The notes under the pieces were generated by a model. The model did not search any database, had not been told where the DNA came from, and was given only the letters and a program-made list of their open reading frames with translations. Position numbers and translations under genes: made by a program. A stretch of 64,000 bases of DNA, taken from assembly GCF_004769235.1 (NCBI RefSeq), contig NZ_RQFG01000001.1, forward strand, positions 1 to 64,000, read 5' to 3'. This DNA is from Leptospira kanakyensis (lineage in GTDB: Bacteria; Spirochaetota; Leptospiria; Leptospirales; Leptospiraceae). Shown here in pieces: positions 20,185-29,490 of the stretch (its first letter is position 1; each line of letters begins with the position of its first letter).

Positions 20185-20910
20185 ATGGGAAATTTGGAAG
20201 TTTTGACAGAAACCTATACCTCCCTCTCCCTAGAACAGGGATTAAGGCAACTTAGTTTGGATTTTCCAGGCAAGGCTGTGTTCACTACCAGTTTTGGATT
20301 GGAAGACCAAGCCATCACTCATGCGATTCTCGCAAACCAAATCGACATTCGGATTGCTACTTTGGATACGGGGCGACTCTTCCAAGAGACCTATGATGTT
20401 TGGCAAAAAACTAACGTTCGTTATGGGGCAAAAATTGAAGCCTTTTATCCAAACGAAAAAGAAATCCAAGGTTTTGTAGAAGAGAATGGGCCGAATGCAT
20501 TTTATGATTCTTTAGATTTACGAAAAGAATGTTGTCGGATTCGCAAACTCGTTCCTCTCGATGCCATTTTAAAAGACACAGAAGTTTGGGTGACTGGACT
20601 CAGAAAAGACCAATCTGGATTTAGAACCGAAATGTCTATTTTCGAATCGGATCCCCAAAGAAATTTAATCAAATACCAACCACTACTTTTATGGTCCTTT
20701 GAAGATACTTGGAAGTATATCAGAGAACACAATGTACCATACAACCTATTACACGACAAAGGTTTTCCAAGCATTGGTTGTGCACCTTGTACCCGTGCCA
20801 TTGAACCAGGAGAAGACTTTCGTGCAGGCCGATGGTGGTGGGAACAAGAATCTAAAAAAGAATGCGGCCTACATTGGGTAGACGGCAAACTCACACCGAA
20901 AAAAGGATAA
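20185..20910 (+). CDS. cysH: Adenylyl-sulfate (APS) reductase, 4Fe-4S type CysH
   Basis: The protein has 241 residues. It reduces APS to sulfite with thioredoxin. The PP-loop region is TTSFGLEDQ with DTGRLFQETY. The cysteines Cys116-Cys117 (KECCRIRKLVPL) and Cys199/Cys202 (GCAPCTRAIEPGEDFRAGRW) match the iron-sulfur ligands that define APS-using enzymes rather than PAPS-specific ones. The catalytic cysteine is Cys227 (KKECGLH). I chose ATG 20185, with GGATTGG as ribosome site. A TTG three codons upstream is also in frame. No cysC gene is present, which fits direct APS reduction. Confidence 0.94.
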   Translation: MGNLEVLTETYTSLSLEQGLRQLSLDFPGKAVFTTSFGLEDQAITHAILANQIDIRIATLDTGRLFQETYDVWQKTNVRYGAKIEAFYPNEKEIQGFVEENGPNAFYDSLDLRKECCRIRKLVPLDAILKDTEVWVTGLRKDQSGFRTEMSIFESDPQRNLIKYQPLLLWSFEDTWKYIREHNVPYNLLHDKGFPSIGCAPCTRAIEPGEDFRAGRWWWEQESKKECGLHWVDGKLTPKKG

Positions 20911-20917
20911 TACCAAC

Positions 20918-21826
20918 ATGACCGATTTACATAGACTTTCCCATCTAGACCAACTAGAATCGGAAGCCATCTATATTTTAAGAGAAGTGGCAGCACAATT
21001 TGAAAGACCTGCCCTTCTATTTTCAGGAGGAAAAGATTCGATTTGTCTCGTACATCTTGCACTCAAAGCCTTTCGACCTGGAAAATTTCCTTTCCCTCTC
21101 GTTCATATTGATACAGGGCATAACTTTGATGAGGCGCTAAAATTTAGAGATGACTTAGCGGAACGAACTGGAGAAAAACTAGTGGTTCGTTACGTGCAAG
21201 ATTCCATCGACCAAGGCAAAGCTGTGGAAGAAAAAGGAAAGTTCCCGAGCAGAAATGCCATCCAAGCAGTGACACTCCTTGATACCATTGCTGAGTTCAA
21301 ATTTGATGCTTGTATTGGTGGGGCTCGCCGGGATGAAGAAAAAGCTCGTGCCAAAGAAAGAATATTTTCTGTCAGAGATGAATTTGGATCTTGGGATCCC
21401 AAACTCCAACGCCCAGAACTTTGGAATATCTATAATGGTAAAATCCATGTGGGTGAAAACGTAAGGGTATTTCCAATCAGCAACTGGACGGAACTTGATG
21501 TTTGGGAATACATCCGAAAAGAAAAGATCGAACTTCCATCGCTTTATTTTTCACACCAAAGAGAAATCGTATGGCGAGAAGACCTAGTGTTTCCGGTATC
21601 GAAGTTCATTAGTTTAGACAATACAGACAAAGTAGAAACAAGAACCGTAAGGTTTCGGACTGTAGGTGATATGACATGCACTGCGGCCGTAGAATCCGAA
21701 GCCAATACAATCGACGATATCATTCGTGAAATTCAAGTTTCAAGAACCACCGAAAGAGGATCTCGTTTGGATGACAAACGTTCCGAAGCAGCGATGGAAG
21801 ATAGAAAAAAAGGTGGGTATTTTTAA
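20918..21826 (+). CDS. cysD: Sulfate adenylyltransferase small subunit CysD
   Basis: The protein has 302 residues. CysD forms APS from ATP and sulfate. It shows the PP-loop SGGKDSICLVHLA, HIDTGHNFDEALKFRD, GGARRDEEKARAKER and the C-terminal GDMTCTAAVES and SRTTERGSRLDDK. The length matches the family. It lies 7 bp after cysH, and its stop overlaps the cysN start. Confidence 0.96.
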   Translation: MTDLHRLSHLDQLESEAIYILREVAAQFERPALLFSGGKDSICLVHLALKAFRPGKFPFPLVHIDTGHNFDEALKFRDDLAERTGEKLVVRYVQDSIDQGKAVEEKGKFPSRNAIQAVTLLDTIAEFKFDACIGGARRDEEKARAKERIFSVRDEFGSWDPKLQRPELWNIYNGKIHVGENVRVFPISNWTELDVWEYIRKEKIELPSLYFSHQREIVWREDLVFPVSKFISLDNTDKVETRTVRFRTVGDMTCTAAVESEANTIDDIIREIQVSRTTERGSRLDDKRSEAAMEDRKKGGYF

Positions 21827-23058
21827 TGGATATTTTACGTTTTATTACTGCAGGTAGTGTAGATGATGGGAAATCGACTCTCATCGGACGATTGTTATAC
21901 GATAGTAAATCTATTTTCCAAGACCAATTAGAAGCCATTGAAAAAGCAGGACAGGTAAATGGACAAATCAACCTAGCCCTTCTCACTGATGGATTAAAAG
22001 CGGAAAGAGAACAAGGGATTACTATCGACATTGCTTATAAATATTTTTCGACTCCGAAAAGAAAATTTATCATAGCAGATGCACCAGGACATGTGCAGTA
22101 CACTAGAAATATGGTGACTGGAGCTTCTAACTCTGATCTTGCGATCATTTTGATTGATGCGAGAAAAGGTGTGATCGAACAAACTTACCGCCACTCTTAT
22201 ATTGTATCCCTACTCAGAATTCCCTATGTTGTTGTTTGTATCAATAAAATGGATTTGGTAGATTTTTCCGAAGAAGTATTTTTAAATATCCAAAAACAAT
22301 ATTTAGAATTTGCAAAAGACCTAGATTTAAAATCCATCCACTTCCTTCCGATTTCTGCACTGAACGGTGACAATGTGGTAGATTTATCTTCTTCCATGCC
22401 TTGGTGGAAAGGAAGTTCATTACTTGGATTTTTAGAAGAAATTGAGCTCCGCACAGAAGAAGACTCGCCAGCACCTAGATTTCCTGTACAAAATGTGATT
22501 CGTCCCCAAACCACAGAATACCATGATTACAGAGGTTATGCGGGGCAAATCAGAAGTGGACACTTCACTGTAGGAGATTCCATCACTGTTTTACCAAGTG
22601 GGTTAAAATCAAAAATCAAAGCCATTGATACCTATGCGGGTTCCGTTAATACTGCCTATGCTCCCATGTCTGTCACCATTCGTTTGGAAGATGAAATTGA
22701 TGTAAGTCGAGGAGATATGTTAGTGGTCAGTGGTAAGGAGCCAATCACTTCACAAGATTTGGAAGCTCATATCTGTTGGATGGACCAAAAGGTAATGACC
22801 CCCGGTTCCAAGTATTTACTCCGCCAAACAACCAATGCCGTAAAGGCTTCCATTCGTTCTTTGGAATACCGAGTGGAAACAAGCACCCACGAAAAGAAGG
22901 AACAGGCAAGTCTTGGCCTAAATGAAATTGGAAAAGTAACCATCAGAACTGCAAAACCTGTGGCTTACGACCCGTATTCCCAAATCCGAGGGACGGGGAG
23001 CTTTGTTTTGGTTGATGAAGGGACCAACCAGACGGTGGCGGCAGGAATGTTATTGTAG
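21826..23058 (+). CDS. cysN: Sulfate adenylyltransferase GTPase subunit CysN
   Basis: CysN (410 aa) is an EF-Tu-like GTPase that drives APS formation by CysD. It shows G1 GSVDDGKSTLIGRLLYDSK, switch region EREQGITIDIAYKYF, G3 DAPGHVQYTRNM and G4 NKMDLVD, then beta-barrel domains. It is shorter than the E. coli protein (about 475 aa) and has no fused APS kinase. Its start overlaps the cysD stop (TAATG). Confidence 0.95.
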   Translation: MDILRFITAGSVDDGKSTLIGRLLYDSKSIFQDQLEAIEKAGQVNGQINLALLTDGLKAEREQGITIDIAYKYFSTPKRKFIIADAPGHVQYTRNMVTGASNSDLAIILIDARKGVIEQTYRHSYIVSLLRIPYVVVCINKMDLVDFSEEVFLNIQKQYLEFAKDLDLKSIHFLPISALNGDNVVDLSSSMPWWKGSSLLGFLEEIELRTEEDSPAPRFPVQNVIRPQTTEYHDYRGYAGQIRSGHFTVGDSITVLPSGLKSKIKAIDTYAGSVNTAYAPMSVTIRLEDEIDVSRGDMLVVSGKEPITSQDLEAHICWMDQKVMTPGSKYLLRQTTNAVKASIRSLEYRVETSTHEKKEQASLGLNEIGKVTIRTAKPVAYDPYSQIRGTGSFVLVDEGTNQTVAAGMLL

Positions 23059-23126
23059 AACTTTAGTTCAATATAACAGATTTTTTCTTGATTTAAATCA
23101 TGCTATTTCGCTAAGCTGGCAGTAGC

Positions 23127-24197
23127 ATGAGTAAGGCCACTACGACAAAAACCAAATGGATCCGTAAATCCTTCATCGGGGAGACCAAACTTCCCATCGT
23201 TTACGAACCTGCCGAAGAAAGGGATCTGGAAGATCTGACCCATTGGATCCAAAAGAACCAAAAAGAATGGCGAGAGGATTTAAAAACCTATGGCGCCGTT
23301 CTCTTTCGCGGTTTCCCTGTTCATCAAGCTACCGACTTCCAATCCATCCTATTTGCTACGGAAGAAAAAAAGTTGGGTGAGTTTTATTTGGGCACCTCGC
23401 CACGCGACCAGGTCGTCAAACATGTGTTTACTGCAAGTGAACTCCCTCCCCACTACCCCATCATGCAACATGCTGAGATGAGTTTTCTTGACAACCCTCC
23501 TAAACTTTTATTTTTTTATGCGGAAAAAGCTTCCGAAACTGGTGGAGAAACTCCACTCACGGATCTTCGGGAAATTTACAAAGATGTAGATCCTAAAATC
23601 AAAGATAAAATTCAAAAACATGGAATTCGTTATCGAAGGCGTTACGATGGTCCATCCACCACAGCACGTTTTTCTTTATGGAAAACGAAACGTTGGGATG
23701 AGATGTTTGGAACCACAAACCTTGAGGAAGTCAAAAAAATTTCTGATAAAAATAGATTTAAGTTGGATTGGTTCGGAACTGATTCCTTGACCATCACCAA
23801 TGAACAATCGGGTTTCCGCGTCCATCCTGAAGCAAAAACAACGGCATGGCATAACCATTCACAAACGTTTCATTACCAAGCGGCTGTGAGTGAAGTATGG
23901 AAAATTTTCAAAAGACAAAAAACATTTCGTTCTCTTGGTGTGGCACTACTCCTCACACTCCTCACTACAATCAAAAGGATATCCGGACAAGAGTCACATG
24001 ACGTTCATGTCACTTATGGAAATGGAGAAGAAATTTCTGCAGGAGAAATGCAATCCATAACAAATGTTTTCTGGAAACATCTGGTAGCCATTCCTTGGCA
24101 AACAGGAGACGTTCTCATCATTGATAACTTATCCGTTTCCCATGGCAGACTACCCTTTACCGGTCCCCGTCGTATTTTAGTAGGTTGGTCAGATTAA
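23127..24197 (+). CDS. TauD/TfdA-like Fe(II)/2-oxoglutarate dioxygenase
   Basis: The protein has 356 residues. The iron-binding facial triad is seen as His115-x-Glu117 (QHAEMSFLD) and His339 (SVSHGRLPF), with the 2-oxoglutarate-binding Arg at about 348 (GPRRIL). Glu in place of the usual Asp occurs in the SyrP-like branch of the family. Members hydroxylate varied substrates, and TauD/AtsK relatives release sulfite or sulfate from sulfonates and sulfate esters. Position inside a sulfur operon suggests an organosulfur substrate, but this is inference. The stop is directly followed by the ATG of the transporter gene. Confidence 0.82.
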   Translation: MSKATTTKTKWIRKSFIGETKLPIVYEPAEERDLEDLTHWIQKNQKEWREDLKTYGAVLFRGFPVHQATDFQSILFATEEKKLGEFYLGTSPRDQVVKHVFTASELPPHYPIMQHAEMSFLDNPPKLLFFYAEKASETGGETPLTDLREIYKDVDPKIKDKIQKHGIRYRRRYDGPSTTARFSLWKTKRWDEMFGTTNLEEVKKISDKNRFKLDWFGTDSLTITNEQSGFRVHPEAKTTAWHNHSQTFHYQAAVSEVWKIFKRQKTFRSLGVALLLTLLTTIKRISGQESHDVHVTYGNGEEISAGEMQSITNVFWKHLVAIPWQTGDVLIIDNLSVSHGRLPFTGPRRILVGWSD

Positions 24198-25106
24198 ATG
24201 GATATCAATGCAGTTCGCCTCAATTTCAACAAAGACTCAGTATATTTAATCAATGCACTGGTTGGTTTTATTATGTTTGGAATTGCTCTGGAATTAAAAC
24301 TCCAAGACTTCAAACATTTATTACGATACCCAAAACCAGCGTTTGTTGGTCTTTTTAGCCAATACATTCTTTTGCCTCTTGCCACCCTTCTTATCATTTG
24401 GGTGATTAACCCACACCCTGGCCTTGCCCTTGGGATGGTTCTTGTGGCAGCATGTCCTGGCGGGAATATGTCCAACTTTTTCACACATTTGGCAAAAGGA
24501 AATTTGGCTCTCTCAGTGAGTCTAACGACGTTTTCTTCTGCATTTGCTTTTATTCTGACACCAATTGGATTTTTCTTTTGGGGGAATATACTTCCTGTTA
24601 CAAAAGAATATCTTAAGTCGATCACTGTTAGTCCCTATGAGATTTTGGTTTCCATCACTGTACTACTCGTTGTTCCACTGATACTCGGAATTCTTTTTCA
24701 AAAACTATTTCCTAAACTCACACATACAGTGAAACGAGCAGTGCAAAGGATCTCCATTTTACTACTCGCTTTCTTTATCGTAGGTGCTCTTGCGACCAAT
24801 TGGAAGTTCTTTAAAGAATACATCCAACTTCTCTTCGGTCTTGTATTTGTGATGAACCTTGCTGGACTTTCGCTTGGATATTATTTTGCCAAACTATTCC
24901 GATTGCCTCTTGGGGATAGAAAGACGGTAGCGATAGAAACAGGAATTCAAAATTCAAGTCTCGGTCTTGCGATTGTTTTTAGTTTCTTTGATGGACTTGG
25001 TGGAATGGCAATGATATGTGCATGGTGGGGAATTTGGCACCTGATTGCCGGTGCCGCCATTGCTACTTATTGGAACAAAACAACTCCTAAAGAATTGGAA
25101 TCTTAA
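24198..25106 (+). CDS. Bile acid:sodium symporter (BASS) family transporter
   Basis: The protein has 302 residues and about nine or ten helices. It shows MFGIALELKLQDFKHLLRYP, AACPGGNMSNFFTHLAKGNL and ETGIQNSSLGLAIVFS, the two unwound-helix motifs of BASS/ASBT-type sodium symporters. The substrate cannot be read from sequence. It begins right after the dioxygenase stop, so the two are cotranscribed and may take up and process one compound. Its stop overlaps the convergent cysI stop. Confidence 0.88.
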   Translation: MDINAVRLNFNKDSVYLINALVGFIMFGIALELKLQDFKHLLRYPKPAFVGLFSQYILLPLATLLIIWVINPHPGLALGMVLVAACPGGNMSNFFTHLAKGNLALSVSLTTFSSAFAFILTPIGFFFWGNILPVTKEYLKSITVSPYEILVSITVLLVVPLILGILFQKLFPKLTHTVKRAVQRISILLLAFFIVGALATNWKFFKEYIQLLFGLVFVMNLAGLSLGYYFAKLFRLPLGDRKTVAIETGIQNSSLGLAIVFSFFDGLGGMAMICAWWGIWHLIAGAAIATYWNKTTPKELES

Positions 25107-26770
25107 TTTAAAATTCCAATTCGATTGATGTAATCTCCAAAAGACTCTTTGGTATTTCTTTCTTTCGAAAACCTTCCAAAGAGTCCATCTAACTCAGATA
25201 AAATTGCTGCTTCATCCAAATCTTCTTTGTATTTACGATTCAGCCTGTAACCTTCCGCATCAGCACCTAAGTGTAAATTGTATTTTCCATAAGAGGTTCC
25301 GACAAGACCAATCTCTGAAATGTATGGCCTTGCACATCCATTGGGACAACCTGTCATCCGAATGGATACTGGTTCGTCAGCGAGTCCATGTTTTCCAAGG
25401 ATAGGTTCAATTTTGTCGATTAGACTTGGGAGGTATCTCTGTGCTTCCGCAAGCGCCAAAGAACAGGTGTTTAATGCCACACATGCGATGGAATTTTTGC
25501 GAATTTGTGAAATTTCATTTGTTTTACGATGGACACCAAACTTCACAAGAATGGATTCAATGAGATCCTTATCTTTGGGAAAAATGTCAGATAAAATCAA
25601 GTTTTGGTTACAAGTAAAACGAAATGTAGCACGTCTTGTTTTCGAAACTTCGAGGAGGGCCGTTTTTAGATTATAACCATGTTCATCACAAACACGACCA
25701 TTCTCTACAAAAACCGTATAATGCCAGTTACCTGCCACGTCTTGTCTCCAACCAAAGTCATCAGATCTTTGGGTGAACTGATATTCTTTTGCCGGTTCAA
25801 AACTAATCCCCACTCGTTTTTCCACTTCTCGTTTGTAGAACTCAACACCCAAACGATCCAAAGTATATTTCAAACGAGATAACTTTCGGTCTTCCCTGTT
25901 TCCAAAATCTCTTTGGACAGTTACAATTTCATAAACTACTTTTAAGATATCTTTTTTAGGAATAAAACCAAATACAGTTCCCACTCTTGGGTAGGTATCA
26001 GGATTTCCGTGGGTGGTTCCAAGGCCTCCACCCACTGCGACATTGAAACCAAGGAGTTGTCCATTTTCAATGATGGCAATGAGTCCAATATCGTTTGTAA
26101 AAAGATCTACGTCGTTATAAGGGGGAATCGCAATCGCAATTTTAAACTTACGAGGAAGATATACATCTTTATACAAAGGATCTTCTGGTTCTTCTTTTTC
26201 TGCTAAAAGATTTTCATCGAGCCATATCTCATAATAGGCTCTGGTTTTAGGTAATAATGACCTACTAATTTCGCCAGCATACCCAAACACTTCTTTGTGT
26301 AAGGGGCTTGTCGCCGGGTTCGATGTACAAGTCACGTTACGATTGACATCACCACAAGCAGCAATGGAATCCAAAAATACAGAATCAAATGCTTTGATGG
26401 TTGGTTTGATTTTAGACTTCAAAATTCCATGGAGTTGGACTGTTTGGCGAGTGGTGATTTTAATGGTTCCTGTTGAATTCTCACCAGCAACATTATGTAA
26501 AGCTTCCCAATGCACTGGCCCAATCATTCCACCTGGGATTCTTAAACGAATCATAAAGGAATACAAACGTTCTAATTTTTTTGCAGCACGTTCTTCTCTA
26601 CGATCTCTATCGTCTTGTTGGTACATCCCATGAAACTTAAGAAGTAGTTGGTCATCAGAACGAAGTGAACCAGTGTGTTCATCTTTCAAACTTAAAGCTA
26701 ATGAACCTCTTAAACCCCGGCTAAGGCGTTTTACTTTTTCCGCTAATGTTTCTTTTTTTTGTTCTGCCAT
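25103..26770 (-). CDS. cysI: Sulfite reductase hemoprotein subunit CysI
   Basis: The protein has 555 residues. It reduces sulfite to sulfide with six electrons from CysJ. The siroheme/4Fe-4S ligands are Cys430 and Cys436 (ACVALNTCSLALAE) and Cys475 and Cys479 (TGCPNGCARPYISEIGLVG). The N-terminal half has two ferredoxin-like repeats (RLRIPGGMIG, TTRQTVQLHGI). The pairing with cysJ 7 bp upstream supports sulfite rather than nitrite as substrate. It converges with the BASS gene with overlapping stop codons. Confidence 0.95.
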   Translation of the reverse strand: MAEQKKETLAEKVKRLSRGLRGSLALSLKDEHTGSLRSDDQLLLKFHGMYQQDDRDRREERAAKKLERLYSFMIRLRIPGGMIGPVHWEALHNVAGENSTGTIKITTRQTVQLHGILKSKIKPTIKAFDSVFLDSIAACGDVNRNVTCTSNPATSPLHKEVFGYAGEISRSLLPKTRAYYEIWLDENLLAEKEEPEDPLYKDVYLPRKFKIAIAIPPYNDVDLFTNDIGLIAIIENGQLLGFNVAVGGGLGTTHGNPDTYPRVGTVFGFIPKKDILKVVYEIVTVQRDFGNREDRKLSRLKYTLDRLGVEFYKREVEKRVGISFEPAKEYQFTQRSDDFGWRQDVAGNWHYTVFVENGRVCDEHGYNLKTALLEVSKTRRATFRFTCNQNLILSDIFPKDKDLIESILVKFGVHRKTNEISQIRKNSIACVALNTCSLALAEAQRYLPSLIDKIEPILGKHGLADEPVSIRMTGCPNGCARPYISEIGLVGTSYGKYNLHLGADAEGYRLNRKYKEDLDEAAILSELDGLFGRFSKERNTKESFGDYINRIGILN

Positions 26771-26777
26771 GATTACC

Positions 26778-28544
26778 TCAGTAAACGTCCTTAATGTAGC
26801 GACCGGCTTCTTCTAATTCTTTTAAATAATCAGAAGCTTCTTTTCCTGTATCAAATGTTCTTTCTGATAAAATTTCAATGAGTTTGCGGTCGACGTCCTT
26901 ACTCATTGGATCTTTCGACCCACAAAGATAAATCACTGCCCCACTTTCGATCCATTTCAAAAGTTCTGCGGCGTTTTCACCCATTCGGTCTTGAACATAA
27001 ACTTTCTGTTTTGTATCTCTGGAAAAAGCAGCATTTAACCTGTGCAATACGCCAGTATCCATCAGTTCCAAAAGTTCTGTTTGGTAATAAAAATCGGAGA
27101 CAAAATTTCTTTCTCCAAAAAATAACCAGTTTTTGCCGTTCCCACTATTTTGTTCTCTTTCAAATAAAAAACTTCTAAAAGGTGCGATCCCAGTACCAGG
27201 CCCAATCATAATGATATCTGTATCAGGACTTGGCAATCGAAAGGAATTGTTTCTCTGAATGAAAAAGGGAACCACTTCTCCTTCTTTCAATTCTGACAAA
27301 AAACCAGAACAAAAACCGGTTTTGATTCCAGTAAATGTTTCGATCTCCACTTCTGCAACAGTGAGGTGGACTTCATCCTCTCCATGTGCCGATGGACTGG
27401 ATGCAATGGAATAATACCTAGGAACAATCGGTTCTAAAATATCTACGAGAGTTTGGAGTTCTAGTTGTTTTTCGGAAGGATTTAAAGTTAACAAAACATC
27501 CAAATCCAGTTTACCCGAAGGTAATTCTTTTCCAATGAGTCCTGCATATTTTTGAATCACACGGTCTGGCAAAAAACGAACGGATACTTTTTTACGAAAT
27601 AAATCATAAGCCATCCATGTTTCCCCTTTATAGGTAACACGAGTTTCACGATCTGTTTTTAATAACGATAAAATACGATTTACTTCATCTTCACGGTTAT
27701 AGGCAAGAAAACCTGCACTATCCCCAGGAAGATAATCAATCGGCACAGTGGTTTTGATTTCAATATGTCTGGTTGATTTACTAGCACCAACATCATTCAA
27801 AACGATATTTGTAACAACCGCCCCTTCATAAACAACCTTACCTCCCGATGCCGGTTTTGCCGCAGGATTCTGCGTTGTTTTAGGGCTTTGTGGAGTTGCT
27901 GTTTTAGAATGAGCATTGAGTTTAGAAATAAGTTCACTCATCCAAGGTTTGGCAACAGCTTCAAAGTCTACATCACATTTACCTAATGGTTGGATCCTCT
28001 CTGCACCTAACTTAGACAACATGGAATCTACATCTTCACCTGTTTGGCAAAAAAGTGGGTAACTAGTATCGCCTAACCCAAGAACTGCGAACTTAACTTT
28101 AGATAATGAATCTTTTGAATCAGCCAAAATTTGAATGAAAGGTTTTGCTGCTTGAGGTGGTTCCCCATCTCCATGAGTGGAAACTACCACAAATAAATAT
28201 TCTTCTTCTTTGAGATCTTTTGCTTTATAAGTATCTGTACTTTTTAATTTCGCAGAAACACCCAACTCTTTTAGTTTTTTAACAAGTTCTGTTCCGAGTT
28301 TCTTGGAGTTCCCGGTTTCTGTTCCGTAAACCACGCTGCATTGGATGGGTTGGGCTTTTAAATTTCCATGTAAAGGATCCGTTCCCGAATCTATACTCAC
28401 AGGAGGTGTGAGGGAAACATCAACACTTCCTCCAATACTTGCCTGTGTGAGCGCTGATAAATATCCAGACATCCACACCCATTCGTCTTTGGTGGATTCC
28501 TTCAGTAGCTGTAAAAATCGATTGCGTTTCTCATCGGATAGCAT
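26778..28544 (-). CDS. cysJ: Sulfite reductase flavoprotein subunit CysJ
   Basis: The protein has 588 residues. It passes electrons from NADPH through FAD and FMN to CysI. The domains are an N-terminal helix region, flavodoxin (about 65-210; VVYGTETGNSKKLG, VVVSTHGDGEPPQAA, GLGDTSYPLFC), a Pro/Ala-rich linker, an FAD domain (RYYSIASSP) and an NADPH domain (IGPGTGIAPFRSFLFER). It ends KDVY, a typical CysJ tail. It is the first gene of the cysJ-cysI pair and divergent from cobA. Confidence 0.95.
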   Translation of the reverse strand: MLSDEKRNRFLQLLKESTKDEWVWMSGYLSALTQASIGGSVDVSLTPPVSIDSGTDPLHGNLKAQPIQCSVVYGTETGNSKKLGTELVKKLKELGVSAKLKSTDTYKAKDLKEEEYLFVVVSTHGDGEPPQAAKPFIQILADSKDSLSKVKFAVLGLGDTSYPLFCQTGEDVDSMLSKLGAERIQPLGKCDVDFEAVAKPWMSELISKLNAHSKTATPQSPKTTQNPAAKPASGGKVVYEGAVVTNIVLNDVGASKSTRHIEIKTTVPIDYLPGDSAGFLAYNREDEVNRILSLLKTDRETRVTYKGETWMAYDLFRKKVSVRFLPDRVIQKYAGLIGKELPSGKLDLDVLLTLNPSEKQLELQTLVDILEPIVPRYYSIASSPSAHGEDEVHLTVAEVEIETFTGIKTGFCSGFLSELKEGEVVPFFIQRNNSFRLPSPDTDIIMIGPGTGIAPFRSFLFEREQNSGNGKNWLFFGERNFVSDFYYQTELLELMDTGVLHRLNAAFSRDTKQKVYVQDRMGENAAELLKWIESGAVIYLCGSKDPMSKDVDRKLIEILSERTFDTGKEASDYLKELEEAGRYIKDVY

Positions 28545-28709
28545 AAAAACCTATTTTTGATTTGGATTCCAGTAAAACATCCAAAAAGTCTGATAAATTG
28601 AATCTTTCCCCAGAGATATACCCCAAGTAAACCAAAAAAATGGAGATTTTGTAGAAATAATTAGCCAATCACTTGACTATTTCTGACAATATCGCAAGGT
28701 ATAACAGAT

Positions 28710-29489
28710 ATGTCCTCCAATAAGACAGAACATGGATTTGTCAGTTTTGTGAGCGGTGGCCCCGGTCCCATTGACCTTTTGACCCTCCGCGGACGGAGTC
28801 GTATCGAATCCGCTGACGTCATTCTCTATGATGCCCTTCTTGATCCCGGTTTTTTAGACTTATTTCCTGAGGATGCACAAATCCTTTATGTAGGAAAAAG
28901 GTCGGGGGAACACGCTCGCACCCAATCAGAAATCAATTCCCTTCTTGTAGAATTCGCCACCCAAGGAAAACATGTGGTTCGTTTGAAGGGAGGTGACGCT
29001 TCTATTTTTGGAAGACTTGCCGAAGAAATCCAAAGTCTCGAAAAAGAGGGAATCTCTTTCGAGGTGATTCCTGGAGTGAGTTCCGTAACTACCGGTGTTG
29101 CCGAGTTAGGTTTATCGCTGACTGTTCGCGGAATTTCCAGACAAATCATCATCCTTGATGGTCATACCATTTTAGAAGACGAACGCAGTTGGATCGGGAT
29201 GGAAAATTTCCAGGGAACCATTGCCATTCTAATGGGAAGTAAAAAAACAAAAGAACTTGCAGAAACGCTTATACAAAAGGGAATGAGCGGCACAACTCCC
29301 ATCGTTCTTGCAGAAAATGTGGGAAGAGGAAATCCCATTTATACAACATCCACTCTCGCAGACACTGCGTTAAACGAGATTCCGAAACAATCCACTGGCC
29401 CAGGAATTCTTTATGTTGGAGAAGTCATTCGTCCCCTACTCGATCGTACGAAAAAAACACTCGGCTATAGTTCACAAAATTTAATCTAA
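28710..29489 (+). CDS. cobA: Uroporphyrinogen-III C-methyltransferase
   Basis: This 259-residue SUMT adds two methyls to uroporphyrinogen III to give precorrin-2. Diagnostic segments are VSGGPGPIDLLTLRG, VIPGVSSVTTGVAELGLSLT and GTIAILMG. In this context precorrin-2 is destined for siroheme, the cofactor of CysI encoded divergently. The ribosome site AAGG lies about 10 nt before the ATG. The next gene follows after 1 bp. Confidence 0.94.
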   Translation: MSSNKTEHGFVSFVSGGPGPIDLLTLRGRSRIESADVILYDALLDPGFLDLFPEDAQILYVGKRSGEHARTQSEINSLLVEFATQGKHVVRLKGGDASIFGRLAEEIQSLEKEGISFEVIPGVSSVTTGVAELGLSLTVRGISRQIIILDGHTILEDERSWIGMENFQGTIAILMGSKKTKELAETLIQKGMSGTTPIVLAENVGRGNPIYTTSTLADTALNEIPKQSTGPGILYVGEVIRPLLDRTKKTLGYSSQNLI

Positions 29490-29490
29490 A

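Noticed and set aside
20502..21062. 186-codon minus-strand frame opposite cysH and cysD
   Set aside because: It is antisense to two confidently identified enzymes, with no ribosome site or motif.
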